Part shown: positions 35,241-43,308 of the stretch, one piece after another
Layout of the letters: each line of letters begins with the position of its first letter
Numbering within the stretch: the first letter of the stretch is position 1
Source: Thiocystis violacea
Lineage (GTDB): Bacteria > Pseudomonadota > Gammaproteobacteria > Chromatiales > Chromatiaceae
Direction of reading: 5' to 3'
Assembly (NCBI RefSeq): GCF_016583575.1
Contig: NZ_NRRG01000008.1
Span: 1 to 64,000, forward strand
Length of the DNA stretch: 64,000 nucleotides
Translations under genes and position numbers: made by a program
The notes under the pieces: model-generated
What the model saw: only the letters and a program-made list of their open reading frames with translations
The model's database searches: none
Told to the model about the DNA's origin: nothing

Positions 35241-35400
35241 CGCGATCCGTCCTGATCGCAGGGCTCCGGGGCCTGTCCCCGGAGTCTGTCCCCTCGGTCC
35301 CCCGAACGCGGGATCGAGCGGACAGGCTTTCAGCGGCGACTCTTCTTGAGTCGCCATCCATCGCCGGCGGAGGCGATTCATCAAGCGTCCGCGCACCACC

Positions 35401-35473
35401 GGCCGGTCATCCGGCCTTCCGTCGTCCCCTGGGGTAGCGTCTCGACTCCCTCGGGGAGCGGTGCGTCTTCCCC
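35401..35473 (+). promoter_or_regulatory. Two-hairpin leader motif, copy H
   Basis: Hairpin I is GGCCGG-TCAT-CCGGCC (35401-35416). Linker TTCCGTCGTCCCCT follows. Hairpin II has outer GGGG (35431-35434) / CCCC (35470-35473) and an inner CTCCC-TC-GGGGAG. It ends 18 bases before radC, the gene class for which the known radC RNA motif was named. Confidence 0.65.
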
Positions 35474-35491
35474 ACCATCCTGGAGAAGACC

Positions 35492-36004
35492 ATGTCCACC
35501 GCATCCACCCCTGTGCGGCAACTCGTCGCCCGGAGCACCATCCCGATCGACCGCGCTCGCGCGAATGAAGACGTGCTCATCCGTCAGGCGATGGCCATCC
35601 TGGAGCGCCGGATGCGGCGCGTCCAGGATCCGCACGCGCTGACCGCGCCGGCCTTGGCGCACCGCTATCTGCAACTGCGAATCGGCCCCCTTGAGTACGA
35701 GGTCTTCGGGGTGATCTGGCTCGACCAGAGACACCGCGTCCTCGCGATCGAGGAGTTGTTCCGCGGCACTATCGACGGGGCCAGCATCCATCCGCGCGAA
35801 GTCGTCAAGCAGACCATGAGATATAACGCCGCCGCCGCCATTATTTACCACAACCATCCAAGTGGCGTCAGCGAGCCCAGCCAGAGCGATCTGGCCATCA
35901 CGCGCCGCCTGAAAGACGCCCTGAGCCTGATCGACGTCCGGGTGCTCGATCACCTCGTCGTCGGGGAGACTTGCACCTCCTTGGCCGAGCGCGGGTGGCT
36001 CTAG
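35492..36004 (+). CDS. radC: RadC-family JAB/MPN-domain protein
   Basis: RadC proteins carry a JAB1/MPN metal-binding domain; despite the name they have no firm repair role and are common in mobile elements. The 170-residue product has a short basic N-terminus and the full domain: YEVFGVIWLDQRHRVLAIEELFRGTIDGASIHPREVV (read in pieces), the metal motif HNHPSGVSEPSQSD (His-x-His-Pro with the later Ser and Asp) at about residue 120, and VLDHLVVGE near the end. The N-terminal HhH part of chromosomal RadC is absent, as usual for element copies. Start at 35492 follows CTGGAGAAGACC. Confidence 0.92.
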   Translation: MSTASTPVRQLVARSTIPIDRARANEDVLIRQAMAILERRMRRVQDPHALTAPALAHRYLQLRIGPLEYEVFGVIWLDQRHRVLAIEELFRGTIDGASIHPREVVKQTMRYNAAAAIIYHNHPSGVSEPSQSDLAITRRLKDALSLIDVRVLDHLVVGETCTSLAERGWL

Positions 36005-36013
36005 CCCCGACCG

Positions 36014-36037
36014 GGCGCGGTCCATGCGGACCGCGCC
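36014..36037. terminator. 10-bp perfect hairpin after radC
   Basis: GGCGCGGTCC-ATGC-GGACCGCGCC begins ten bases after the radC stop. It resembles hairpin I of the leader motif but no clear hairpin II follows, so it may terminate or protect the radC transcript. Confidence 0.5.
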
Positions 36038-36155
36038 ATCCCCTATGGATCCGGCTCCGATCGGTTCCTGGCGGCTGGGCGTCGCTTTCGGCGGCGTCTG
36101 GCTCCAGGGACGGACGGACCAAGGCGAAGGCCCTTCCCATCACCGGAGAGACCCA

Positions 36156-36512
36156 ATGACACCTTTGAATCACCTCAAGACCACCCGCGACGAGGACACG
36201 TCCGGAAGCGCGACCGCGCCAAGCCAGGAAAACCCGGAAGCCGCCTCCGGCGCGCTGGCCATTCTGTATTATGAGGACGCCCAGCATCCGGCCTATTGGG
36301 TGATCGCGGGCGATGAGGACCAGGCCCGCGCCTGGCTAGAGCGGCTGGAGCGTCTGCAAGCGGATCCGACGTTCCCATGCCCAGAGGGACTGCCTGAGTC
36401 GGGATTCAGCGTTATCGATGTCCTTGCGATTCCCCGCCTGATGACGCTGTTGGGTGACGCGGCCGGCGATCGGCTCACGATGGATCACCTCGCGGCCTTC
36501 GCGGAGCAGTGA
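36156..36512 (+). CDS. Hypothetical protein after radC
   Basis: A 118-residue frame starting at ATG 36156 behind CCGGAGAGACCCA. The first 35 residues are polar and probably disordered; the rest reads ALAILYYEDAQHPAYWVIAGDEDQARAWLERLERL and ends with MDHLAAFAEQ, suggesting a small alpha/beta fold. Acidic overall. No family recognised. It is the last gene before the degraded stretch that precedes the BREX locus. Confidence 0.6.
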   Translation: MTPLNHLKTTRDEDTSGSATAPSQENPEAASGALAILYYEDAQHPAYWVIAGDEDQARAWLERLERLQADPTFPCPEGLPESGFSVIDVLAIPRLMTLLGDAAGDRLTMDHLAAFAEQ

Positions 36513-37209
36513 CGCGGATGATTGGCAATGGCTCGGCTGTCCGCGTCCGGACCGGCCGTCGTTGGCCCGAGCCGAGCGACTCTGGCGCGTTCGGCGCGGC
36601 AGCTGGCTCTAGCCGGAAGAAACCTGGTGGCGCGATTCATCGCGGAGGGCTGAAGCCTTGCCGAGCGGCTGTTAGCCGCGTGCTGTTGGAGTGGATGCCA
36701 AGCGCGCCGCTGGGTCTACTGGGGCCAGATCGCTATCTGGCCCCTGCCTGGGCGTGATCGGGCGGAAGATCGCCAAATCCGCGTGGCGCTCGCCCGCTTC
36801 TTGGGATGGAGCGGCTTTCACCCTCAACCGCCTGGAGGCCGCCTGAATGTCCGATCGGTGAGTTCGAGATGTCTTGGTTAGACGCGGGTTCCGCGATTTT
36901 CGATGGCGTGACCGAGGATCCGAGCGGCTACCCCCGCTCGACGATCGCGAAGCACCACGCGAATGGCTGGCCGGAGTGGTTGCGGCCGCTTCTCTCGATC
37001 AGCGGTGCCGGCGCTCAATATCTATCCGGGCCGATCGGGATCGCCGTCAATGGGTCAGAGGGCCGATACCGCCTTGCGGAAGCGGTTGGTCCACGCCGGA
37101 ATGACGTTTCCGATTAAACGGCCAGTCGTTCCGACTCCGATGGATCGGCAAGGCGTGGATTGGGTGGATGCCGTCCAAGCCATCTACCGCCACCGTCAAG
37201 CGGATGGCT
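36513..37209. other. Unassigned stretch with gene-like fragments
   Basis: No single convincing gene. Several short frames change register: one from 36509 with GTG, one near 36750-36860 (IRVALARFLGWSGFHP), and one ending at 37211 (ADTALRKRLVHAGMTFPIK, then WVDAVQAIYRHRQADG). They look like remains of one or two decayed genes, not active ones. I cannot name them. Confidence 0.4.
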
Positions 37210-37509
37210 AGCCGTCTGACCACATGCCGCCCATTCCTAGTCGGGAGCGAGCGGCGCATGTTTGAGCTTGCGTGGGACGAAACGCGGTTGATCAAATGTT
37301 AGAGGAAAACCTGAGCCGTCATAATCTTGTATCCTGTCTCTTGGTCGCGGCACGTCGAGGGGCATCGCCGGATACAGTTCTATTTTCAAAGTACCGCGCG
37401 AGGAAAAATTTGAAATATCAATATTTTGATCTGGATTCGGAAAATCCGCGGGTGGCTTGGGTGACCGTCAATGGGCTATGTGCGCCAATCCATGATGGTC
37501 CGCTTTGAA
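37210..37509 (+). promoter_or_regulatory. AT-richer leader of the BREX operon
   Basis: Base composition drops sharply here compared with both sides. A 78-residue frame (37272-37508) exists but its composition is odd and it overlaps the brxE start region. An inverted repeat ATCAA-TATT-TTGAT lies at 37417-37430, about 80 bases before the preferred brxE start, and could be an operator. This is the natural place for the BREX promoter. No regulator gene of the BrxR type is visible next to it. Confidence 0.45.
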
Positions 37510-38106
37510 ATGGAAAATCAGTTGGCGGCCTCCGCCGCGGCGCCGCTACCCCTGTCGGACATCGACGCTGTTCTGACGGCTCAGTTGGCGGTGGCTTGGG
37601 CTGGTGAAGATGGAGAAGAGCGGCGGCTTGGCTGGTGGCGCTCGGATTTGGCCGCGGAATTTGGCGGCGAGGATCTCTTCAAGCGTCTGCTTCCCCGCAC
37701 CTGGCCATGGGCGGTGCTTCAGGGGGCTCGCGAGGCCGCGCGCCTCAAGGATGCTGAGCTGCGCCAACAAGATCATGATCCGGATCGGATCCTGTCCCTT
37801 TACCACCTTGGCTTCGAGCCGGACGAGCGGATCGAGGAGCGATTTCAGTCGCTGAAGCGCTCGGGGAGTTCACCCCGCGAAGCGCTCCCCGGACTCGCGG
37901 ATGCGATCGAGCCAGCCTGGAATCGCGAGCACTTCCTGGATTGGATCCACGGCCAGGGTCGGACAGAGACCACGGCGACCCCCGTCGGCCGTCGGCTGAA
38001 GGAGCATCCATCCGCCAGTATCGAGCCACTGGTCCGTCGACTGGTCGCTGGTCTGGTCCCGCTCCCGGACACCTATCCCTTGCCTTACGTGCGGAATACG
38101 GGATGA
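37510..38106 (+). CDS. brxE: BREX-6 protein BrxE
   Basis: BrxE is the marker subunit of type 6 BREX; its role is not known. The start could be 37471, 37492 or 37510; 37510 (MENQLAAS) is preferred because the earlier part has no homology style. The core reads LTAQLAVAWAGEDGEERRLGWW, then LFKRLLPRTWPWAVLQGAREAAR and RILSLYHLGFEPDER, which matches the family pattern I remember. Product length is 198 residues. Its stop overlaps the brxA start (ATGA), so the BREX genes form one coupled operon from here. Confidence 0.75.
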   Translation: MENQLAASAAAPLPLSDIDAVLTAQLAVAWAGEDGEERRLGWWRSDLAAEFGGEDLFKRLLPRTWPWAVLQGAREAARLKDAELRQQDHDPDRILSLYHLGFEPDERIEERFQSLKRSGSSPREALPGLADAIEPAWNREHFLDWIHGQGRTETTATPVGRRLKEHPSASIEPLVRRLVAGLVPLPDTYPLPYVRNTG

Positions 38107-38891
38107 TCCCACGCTTGGAAGAGGCGACGCGCCCACACACACGTCTGCTGAAATGCACATTGGCGATCGAGGATTCTCGCGCCTACTGGTCCCGCGCCGA
38201 TGGTTCCGCATGGGTTAGCGCCCACCAAGCCTTCGATGAATACTGGTTCGGCGCGCGCAGCCTCGGGCGGATCGAGGTGCTGCTGGCCAACCTGCGCGCG
38301 CGCTTCGCCGCCTTCCCCTCCGCCTTGCGGACACTCCACCGCTGGCCGCACATGTCGCCCGATACGCGCCGGGTCATCTGCCACTGGCATCTGCAACTCA
38401 CGGATCCGCTCTATCGCGCGTTCACAGGCCAACACCTGGTCGAGCGCCGCGCCAGCCCACGCCCCGAGGTGACGCGCGACGCGGTGGTGCGTTGGCTCGG
38501 TCTTCAGAACACCGAGGGATGGACACTGTCGACGCGCATTGAATACGCGAGCAAACTGCTGTCCGCGGCCTTCGCGGCGGGTATGCTTGCGACGAACCGC
38601 GATCCACGCCCGATCCTGGTCCCCAGGGTCGACGACGAAGCGCTGGAATATCTCCTCTATTTGCTGCGTGGCCCGCGGATCGTCGGGACATGGCTCGACA
38701 ACCCCTATCTAGCCTCTGTCGGCTTGCAAGGTGGGCCGCTGGAGGAGCGTCTGCGTCGGCTCCCTGGCCTGGCCTTCCGTCGTCAGGGGGATTTGTTCGA
38801 TTTCGGCTGGCGTTATCCCAGCCTCGCCGTCTGGGCGGACGCCAACCTGATGTCCGATTTCCCGCTTCGGGCCGTCGGTGGGGTAAGGTGA
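38103..38891 (+). CDS. brxA: BREX protein BrxA (DUF1819)
   Basis: BrxA is a small DNA-binding protein of BREX systems, related to NusB-like helical domains. The 262-residue product shows the family layout: LEEATRPHTRLLKCTLAIEDSRAYW at the N-terminus, RIEVLLANLRARFAAFP, and CHWHLQLTDPLYRAFTGQHLVERR, with TRDAVVRWL further on. Start at 38103 overlaps the brxE stop; its own end overlaps the GTG start of brxB. Length and order support the assignment. Confidence 0.88.
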   Translation: MIPRLEEATRPHTRLLKCTLAIEDSRAYWSRADGSAWVSAHQAFDEYWFGARSLGRIEVLLANLRARFAAFPSALRTLHRWPHMSPDTRRVICHWHLQLTDPLYRAFTGQHLVERRASPRPEVTRDAVVRWLGLQNTEGWTLSTRIEYASKLLSAAFAAGMLATNRDPRPILVPRVDDEALEYLLYLLRGPRIVGTWLDNPYLASVGLQGGPLEERLRRLPGLAFRRQGDLFDFGWRYPSLAVWADANLMSDFPLRAVGGVR

Positions 38892-39526
38892 CCTTGCCGC
38901 TGTTCGATCAGAGCCCCTTGCTGGACGCCTTCAGTGCGCTGCGGCGCGACCTGATTCACGAGGACGGACCGCGCATCAGCACCATGCGCAACTATCGGTT
39001 TGCCATCCTTCAGTACGACCCGGCCGACGAATTCAGGCTGCGCTCCGAGGTCCAGCGGCTCAGCGCCGATCTGGTCGCCAATGGCTGGATGGTGCTCTCG
39101 CTCAGTCTCCAGCGCCTGCTGTTCGAGCGTGTCCGAGGGCAGGGCGCGGACTGGGCCGAGCGAGTCATCCGGATGGAACGGCAGACGGCTCGGATCGCGC
39201 CCGAGCGTGGACTCAACTATATCAAGTCCAAGCTCACCCCCCTGATCGAAGGACCGGAGGGACTCGCCGCCGATTGCAGCCGGATCATCTCCAACTATAT
39301 GGATCAGAACCCAGAGAAGGTGGATCGCACGCTCGTTCTCATCGGCCGCGCTGGCGCCCTCTACCCCTTTTTCCGCTCCTCCGCGCTACTGCGCCACCTC
39401 GATGGCCGCACCGGCGGTGTCCCGGTGGTGCTGCTCTATCCAGGTAAGAAGCAGGGCAAGACCGGGCTCTCGTTCATGGGAATCCTCAATCCAGACAGCG
39501 ACTACCGCCCGCGCATCTATCCATAG
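38888..39526 (+). CDS. brxB: BREX protein BrxB (DUF1788)
   Basis: BrxB is a conserved small BREX subunit without known enzymatic activity, thought to help assemble the PglX-PglZ-BrxC complex. From the GTG at 38888 it has 212 residues. Family features: RISTMRNYRFAILQYDPADEFRLR, LSADLVANGWMVLSLSLQ, then VDRTLVLIGRAGALYPFFRSSALL and GVPVVLLYPGKKQGKTGLSFMG. The frame is open upstream inside brxA but the overlap start is far more likely. Confidence 0.88.
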   Translation: MTLPLFDQSPLLDAFSALRRDLIHEDGPRISTMRNYRFAILQYDPADEFRLRSEVQRLSADLVANGWMVLSLSLQRLLFERVRGQGADWAERVIRMERQTARIAPERGLNYIKSKLTPLIEGPEGLAADCSRIISNYMDQNPEKVDRTLVLIGRAGALYPFFRSSALLRHLDGRTGGVPVVLLYPGKKQGKTGLSFMGILNPDSDYRPRIYP

Positions 39527-39555
39527 GCCATTGGATCATAGGAGCTAGGATCAGG

Positions 39556-42500
39556 ATGAACATTCGCGATCTCTTTGTCTCGGACGTCACCCGCGACATC
39601 CCGCCCGTCGTCTATTTCCACGAACAGAGCCCCGAGAAGCTCGCCGCCGAGGTCTCGGAGTACATCATCACCGGTGGCTGGCCCGAGGATCACCCCAATC
39701 ATCGGCGCGTCCCCGATGGCATCCACGAGCAATACGTCCGCCTGCTGACCAACATCGTCGCCGAGTTGGATAAGCCGGGCGGACCCGATCTACCCAATAT
39801 CTGGAACGCCGGCTTTTACGGATCGGGTAAATCAAGCTTCGCCAAGATTTTCGGGTTCTCGCTCGACGGCGTGGCGTTGCCCGACGGCGCCTCGCTCGCC
39901 GAAGCCTGGCTGCGCCGAGACACCTCGCCCAAGGCCGCCGAGCTGCGCGCGGCCTGGCAGGCGCTGCGGCAGCGGATCGACCCCATCGCCGTGGTTTTCG
40001 ACATTGGCGGCACGGCGCGCGATAACGAGCACATCCACGCCGCCGCCGTGCGCCAGGTCCAGAAGCGGCTCGGCTACTGTGCCACCGAGGCGTTGGTCGC
40101 CGACTTCGAGCTGGGGCTTGAACGCGATGGCGAGTGGGCGCGCTTCGAGCGCACCGCCCTGGAGGTGCTGGGCCAGCCCTGGTCCGCGGTCAAGGACAAG
40201 GCCCTGGCCGAGGAGGACTTCTCGCTCGTCCTTTCGGTCCTCTATCCCGAGCGCTACACCGACCCCATGAGCTGGTTCACCAGCCGCGGCGGCACCCATC
40301 AGCGCGCCGAATCTCCCGAGGAGGCGGTGGCGGCGATCCGTGACATGCTCCACTTCCGACGTCCCGGCGCGACCCTTTTTCTCGTGATCGATGAAGTCTC
40401 GCAGTACGTGCTGTCGAGCAAGGATCGGGTCGATCGCCTGCGCGCCTTCGCCACGGCGCTGGGCGCGACGCTCAAGGGCCAGGCTTGGCTGATGGCGCTC
40501 GGACAGCAGAAGCTCGACGAGGAGGCCGACGATTCCTTCCTGGTCTGGGCCAAGGACCGCTTTCCGCCCAAGTTGCGGGTGCATCTCGCGGCGACCAACA
40601 TCCGTGACGTCGTGCATAAGCGTCTGCTGCATAAGAAGCCCGAGGTCGAGGCCCAGTTGCGCGACCTCTTCGAGCGGCATCGCCCCGATCTCAAGCTCTT
40701 CGCTTACGGTTGCGAGACGCTCGGCGTGGAGGAGTTCGTCGAGTTCTACCCACTGCTCCCAGCGCAGATCGACCTCATTCTCCAGCTCACCACGGCGCTT
40801 CGCACCCGCTCGGCCCGCGCACAGGGCGACGACCAGGCTATTCGCGGGCTGCTGCAACTCTTGGGTGAGTTATTTCGTGATCAGCGGCTGGCCGACCAGC
40901 CGGTCGGCGCACTGGTCACGCTCGATCAGATCTATGCGGTGCAACACACCGCGCTGGATTCCGACATCCAGGCTTCCATGGCCCGCATCCTCGGCCAATG
41001 CACCGACGACGCTGAAGTGCCGCTGGTGCGCGCCGCCAAGGCCGTCGCCCTGCTCGAATTGATTCAGGAGACAGCGCCTACCGACGCCCGGCTCGTCGCC
41101 CAGTGTCTCTACGACCGTCTCGACCGTGGCAACCAGCTCGCGGCGGTGACCGAGGCCCTGGAAGAATTGCGCCGGCGCAACCTGCTCGGCTACTCGGAGA
41201 AGCAGGGCTACAAACTCCAGTCCTCGGCCGGGGAGGAGTGGGAGCGCGAGCGGCGCGATCTCGGCGTGGCCCGCGAGACACTCAACGCGATCGTGCAGGA
41301 TGGACTCAAATATTTACTGTCCGAGCCGGACCGCCCCCGTCTGCAGGGGCGGTCCTTTCCCTGGGCGGCCGTCTTCTCCGATGGTCGACGCGCCGATGAC
41401 CTGATCCTCCTCGATCCCCGCGACGAGGCCGCCGTGCGGATCGACTGCCGCTTTCTTGCCAATGAGGAGAGAGCCGAGAGCGTCTGGGTCCGGCGCAGTG
41501 CTGAATCCGCCCTCACCGATCGGCTGATCTGGATCGCCGGCGACAGCGAGACGGTCGAGCAACTGGCGCGCGAGCTGCACCGCTCACGCGCCATGGTCAG
41601 CAAGTACAAGCCACGCCGGGAATCCTTGAATGCCGCGCGCAAACTGCTGTTGCAGCAGGAGGAAAATCGCGGCGAGGACATTGAGGGACGGGTGCGCGAG
41701 GCCATCGCGGAGGCCTGGATGGCGGGGCGTCTCTACTTTCGCGGGCGCGCGCTGGCGCCCAGGGATCAGGGCGGCCGCTTTGCCACCGCCCTGCACGGCG
41801 CGGCGACCCTGATCCTGCCCGACCTCTATCCGCATTTCATCGCCACCCAGGTATTGCCCGCCGAACTGACGCCTCTGATCGCCGCCGAGCTGGCCGGTCC
41901 CTCGCCTAAGTTTCTCTCCGGTGAACTGGGCATCCTGGAGCTTGACGCCGGGCGCTACGTCCCCGCCTGCTCTGGCGTCGTACCGCGACGCATCCAGGAG
42001 CGGATCGAGACCGAGGGCGGTCTGGCCGGCGCCTCTCTGCTCGCCCAGTTTGGTGGACCGCCCTACGGCTATACCGCCAACGTCGTCAAGGCCTGCGTGG
42101 CTGGCCTGCTGCGCGCCGGCAAGGTCAGGATCCAGCCCGAGGGCGGTAGCGAGATCACCGCCATCCGCGACGCCGGAGTGCGCGATCTCCTCGACAAGGA
42201 CCGCGCCTTTCGCCGCGCCACCGTCTTCCCGGCCGGCGATGACGACATCGGCTTCCAGGCCCGGGCCAGGATCTGCAAGTTCTTCGAGGAACGCCTTCAG
42301 CATGCGATGGATCGCGAGGATCACGCCATCGCCGATGCCGTCGCCCAGTACTTCCCGACGCTGGCCCAGCAGCAGCGGGCGGTTCTGACGAGCCTCGACC
42401 GATTGCCCGGCGGACGCCGGGATCCTGAGCTGTTGCACCGGCTCGGCGAAGCGCTGGAGCAATGCGCGAGCATCTGCCGCCAGACCAAGCCGACGGTCAA

Positions 42501-43176
42501 GTTAGTCAAGAAGCATCTGGATGTCCTGCGCGACGGGGTCCAGCAGTTACGGATGGTCGCCGCCGAGCTGACCTCGGAGGCGATCGAAGCCGTTGAGGCC
42601 CTGCATCAGGCGCGGACCTTCCTGGCCTCGCAACTGACCGAGGTCGGCAAACTGACCCCGGATCTCAAGTCCGCCATGGCGCGCCTGGACGATCAGCTCG
42701 CCGCCGAGCGCCCCTGGCGCGACATCGCCGCGCTGGAACCCGATCTGGCGACGATTCGGGCCGCCTATCACGATGAGCGTCAGCGCCTGCTGCAATGGCA
42801 GGAACAGCAGGCCGAGCAGGCCCGCGCGCGGATCCGATCGCGCAACGGCTTCAGCACCCTCACCGCCGACCAGTCGCACCGCGTCCTGCGACCGCTGGCG
42901 CGCGCTGTTACCGACACCACGGCCGAGGCCGTGGCGCCGACCTTGAGCCAGCTTCAGGATCCCTTCCTCCTGGTGTTGCAACGGGCGGAAGAGGAGGCGG
43001 ACGACACCCTCGACGAGATCCTGAGCGAAGGCGTCCAGCCGCTGATCAAGCGTGTCGACCTGCGGCTGCGCAACCGCGAGCTGACCAGCGAGGCCGAGGT
43101 CGAGGCCCTGGTCAACGAGATCCGGGCGCAGCTCCTGGAGCCATTGCGCGCGGGGGCGCGGGTGCGGTTGCTGTAG
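39556..43176 (+). CDS. brxC: BREX ATPase BrxC (PglY-like)
   Basis: BrxC is the very large ATPase of BREX. The 1206-residue protein begins MNIRDLFVSDVTRDIPPVV, the standard opening. Walker A is NAGFYGSGKSSFAKIFG at about residue 86-102 and a Walker B stretch LFLVIDEVSQYV lies near residue 274. A long helical region follows; coiled coil is likely around 1050-1110 (LLQWQEQQAEQARARI). The protein is thought to recognise or remodel DNA and control methylation and restriction. It starts 29 bases after brxB. After it comes a 130-base AT-rich gap that separates off the next gene. Confidence 0.9.
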   Translation: MNIRDLFVSDVTRDIPPVVYFHEQSPEKLAAEVSEYIITGGWPEDHPNHRRVPDGIHEQYVRLLTNIVAELDKPGGPDLPNIWNAGFYGSGKSSFAKIFGFSLDGVALPDGASLAEAWLRRDTSPKAAELRAAWQALRQRIDPIAVVFDIGGTARDNEHIHAAAVRQVQKRLGYCATEALVADFELGLERDGEWARFERTALEVLGQPWSAVKDKALAEEDFSLVLSVLYPERYTDPMSWFTSRGGTHQRAESPEEAVAAIRDMLHFRRPGATLFLVIDEVSQYVLSSKDRVDRLRAFATALGATLKGQAWLMALGQQKLDEEADDSFLVWAKDRFPPKLRVHLAATNIRDVVHKRLLHKKPEVEAQLRDLFERHRPDLKLFAYGCETLGVEEFVEFYPLLPAQIDLILQLTTALRTRSARAQGDDQAIRGLLQLLGELFRDQRLADQPVGALVTLDQIYAVQHTALDSDIQASMARILGQCTDDAEVPLVRAAKAVALLELIQETAPTDARLVAQCLYDRLDRGNQLAAVTEALEELRRRNLLGYSEKQGYKLQSSAGEEWERERRDLGVARETLNAIVQDGLKYLLSEPDRPRLQGRSFPWAAVFSDGRRADDLILLDPRDEAAVRIDCRFLANEERAESVWVRRSAESALTDRLIWIAGDSETVEQLARELHRSRAMVSKYKPRRESLNAARKLLLQQEENRGEDIEGRVREAIAEAWMAGRLYFRGRALAPRDQGGRFATALHGAATLILPDLYPHFIATQVLPAELTPLIAAELAGPSPKFLSGELGILELDAGRYVPACSGVVPRRIQERIETEGGLAGASLLAQFGGPPYGYTANVVKACVAGLLRAGKVRIQPEGGSEITAIRDAGVRDLLDKDRAFRRATVFPAGDDDIGFQARARICKFFEERLQHAMDREDHAIADAVAQYFPTLAQQQRAVLTSLDRLPGGRRDPELLHRLGEALEQCASICRQTKPTVKLVKKHLDVLRDGVQQLRMVAAELTSEAIEAVEALHQARTFLASQLTEVGKLTPDLKSAMARLDDQLAAERPWRDIAALEPDLATIRAAYHDERQRLLQWQEQQAEQARARIRSRNGFSTLTADQSHRVLRPLARAVTDTTAEAVAPTLSQLQDPFLLVLQRAEEEADDTLDEILSEGVQPLIKRVDLRLRNRELTSEAEVEALVNEIRAQLLEPLRAGARVRLL

Positions 43177-43308
43177 AGGGCGGGCCGTCTCTGGATGGCA
43201 TCCATTTGTCCAGGACTCATGGCATGTGCGCTTAAAAATATTTTATGATTCAATTGCCTGTGTTATTTTATCGCATAAGAAAAAACTTTTTAAGTTAATG
43301 GCCATGGC
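43177..43308 (+). promoter_or_regulatory. AT-rich gap inside the BREX operon
   Basis: This 132-base gap contains AAAAATATTTTATGATTC and TTATTTTATCGCATAAG, far more AT-rich than anything around it. All other BREX neighbours overlap or nearly touch. It probably carries a promoter for the inserted ATPase gene and the genes behind it, or marks the edge of the insertion. Confidence 0.5.

Noticed and set aside
26692-35473. Possible CRISPR-like array from recurring palindromes
   Set aside because: The repeats are spaced by whole genes, differ in sequence and conserve pairing rather than bases; there are no spacers and no cas genes.
36509-37211. Several short frames between the radC module and BREX
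   Set aside because: Each is short and the protein-like text jumps between frames; I could not join them into one gene.
37272-37508. 78-residue frame before brxE
   Set aside because: It lies in the AT-rich promoter-like area, lacks a ribosome site and has no family resemblance; kept only as a note in the leader region.
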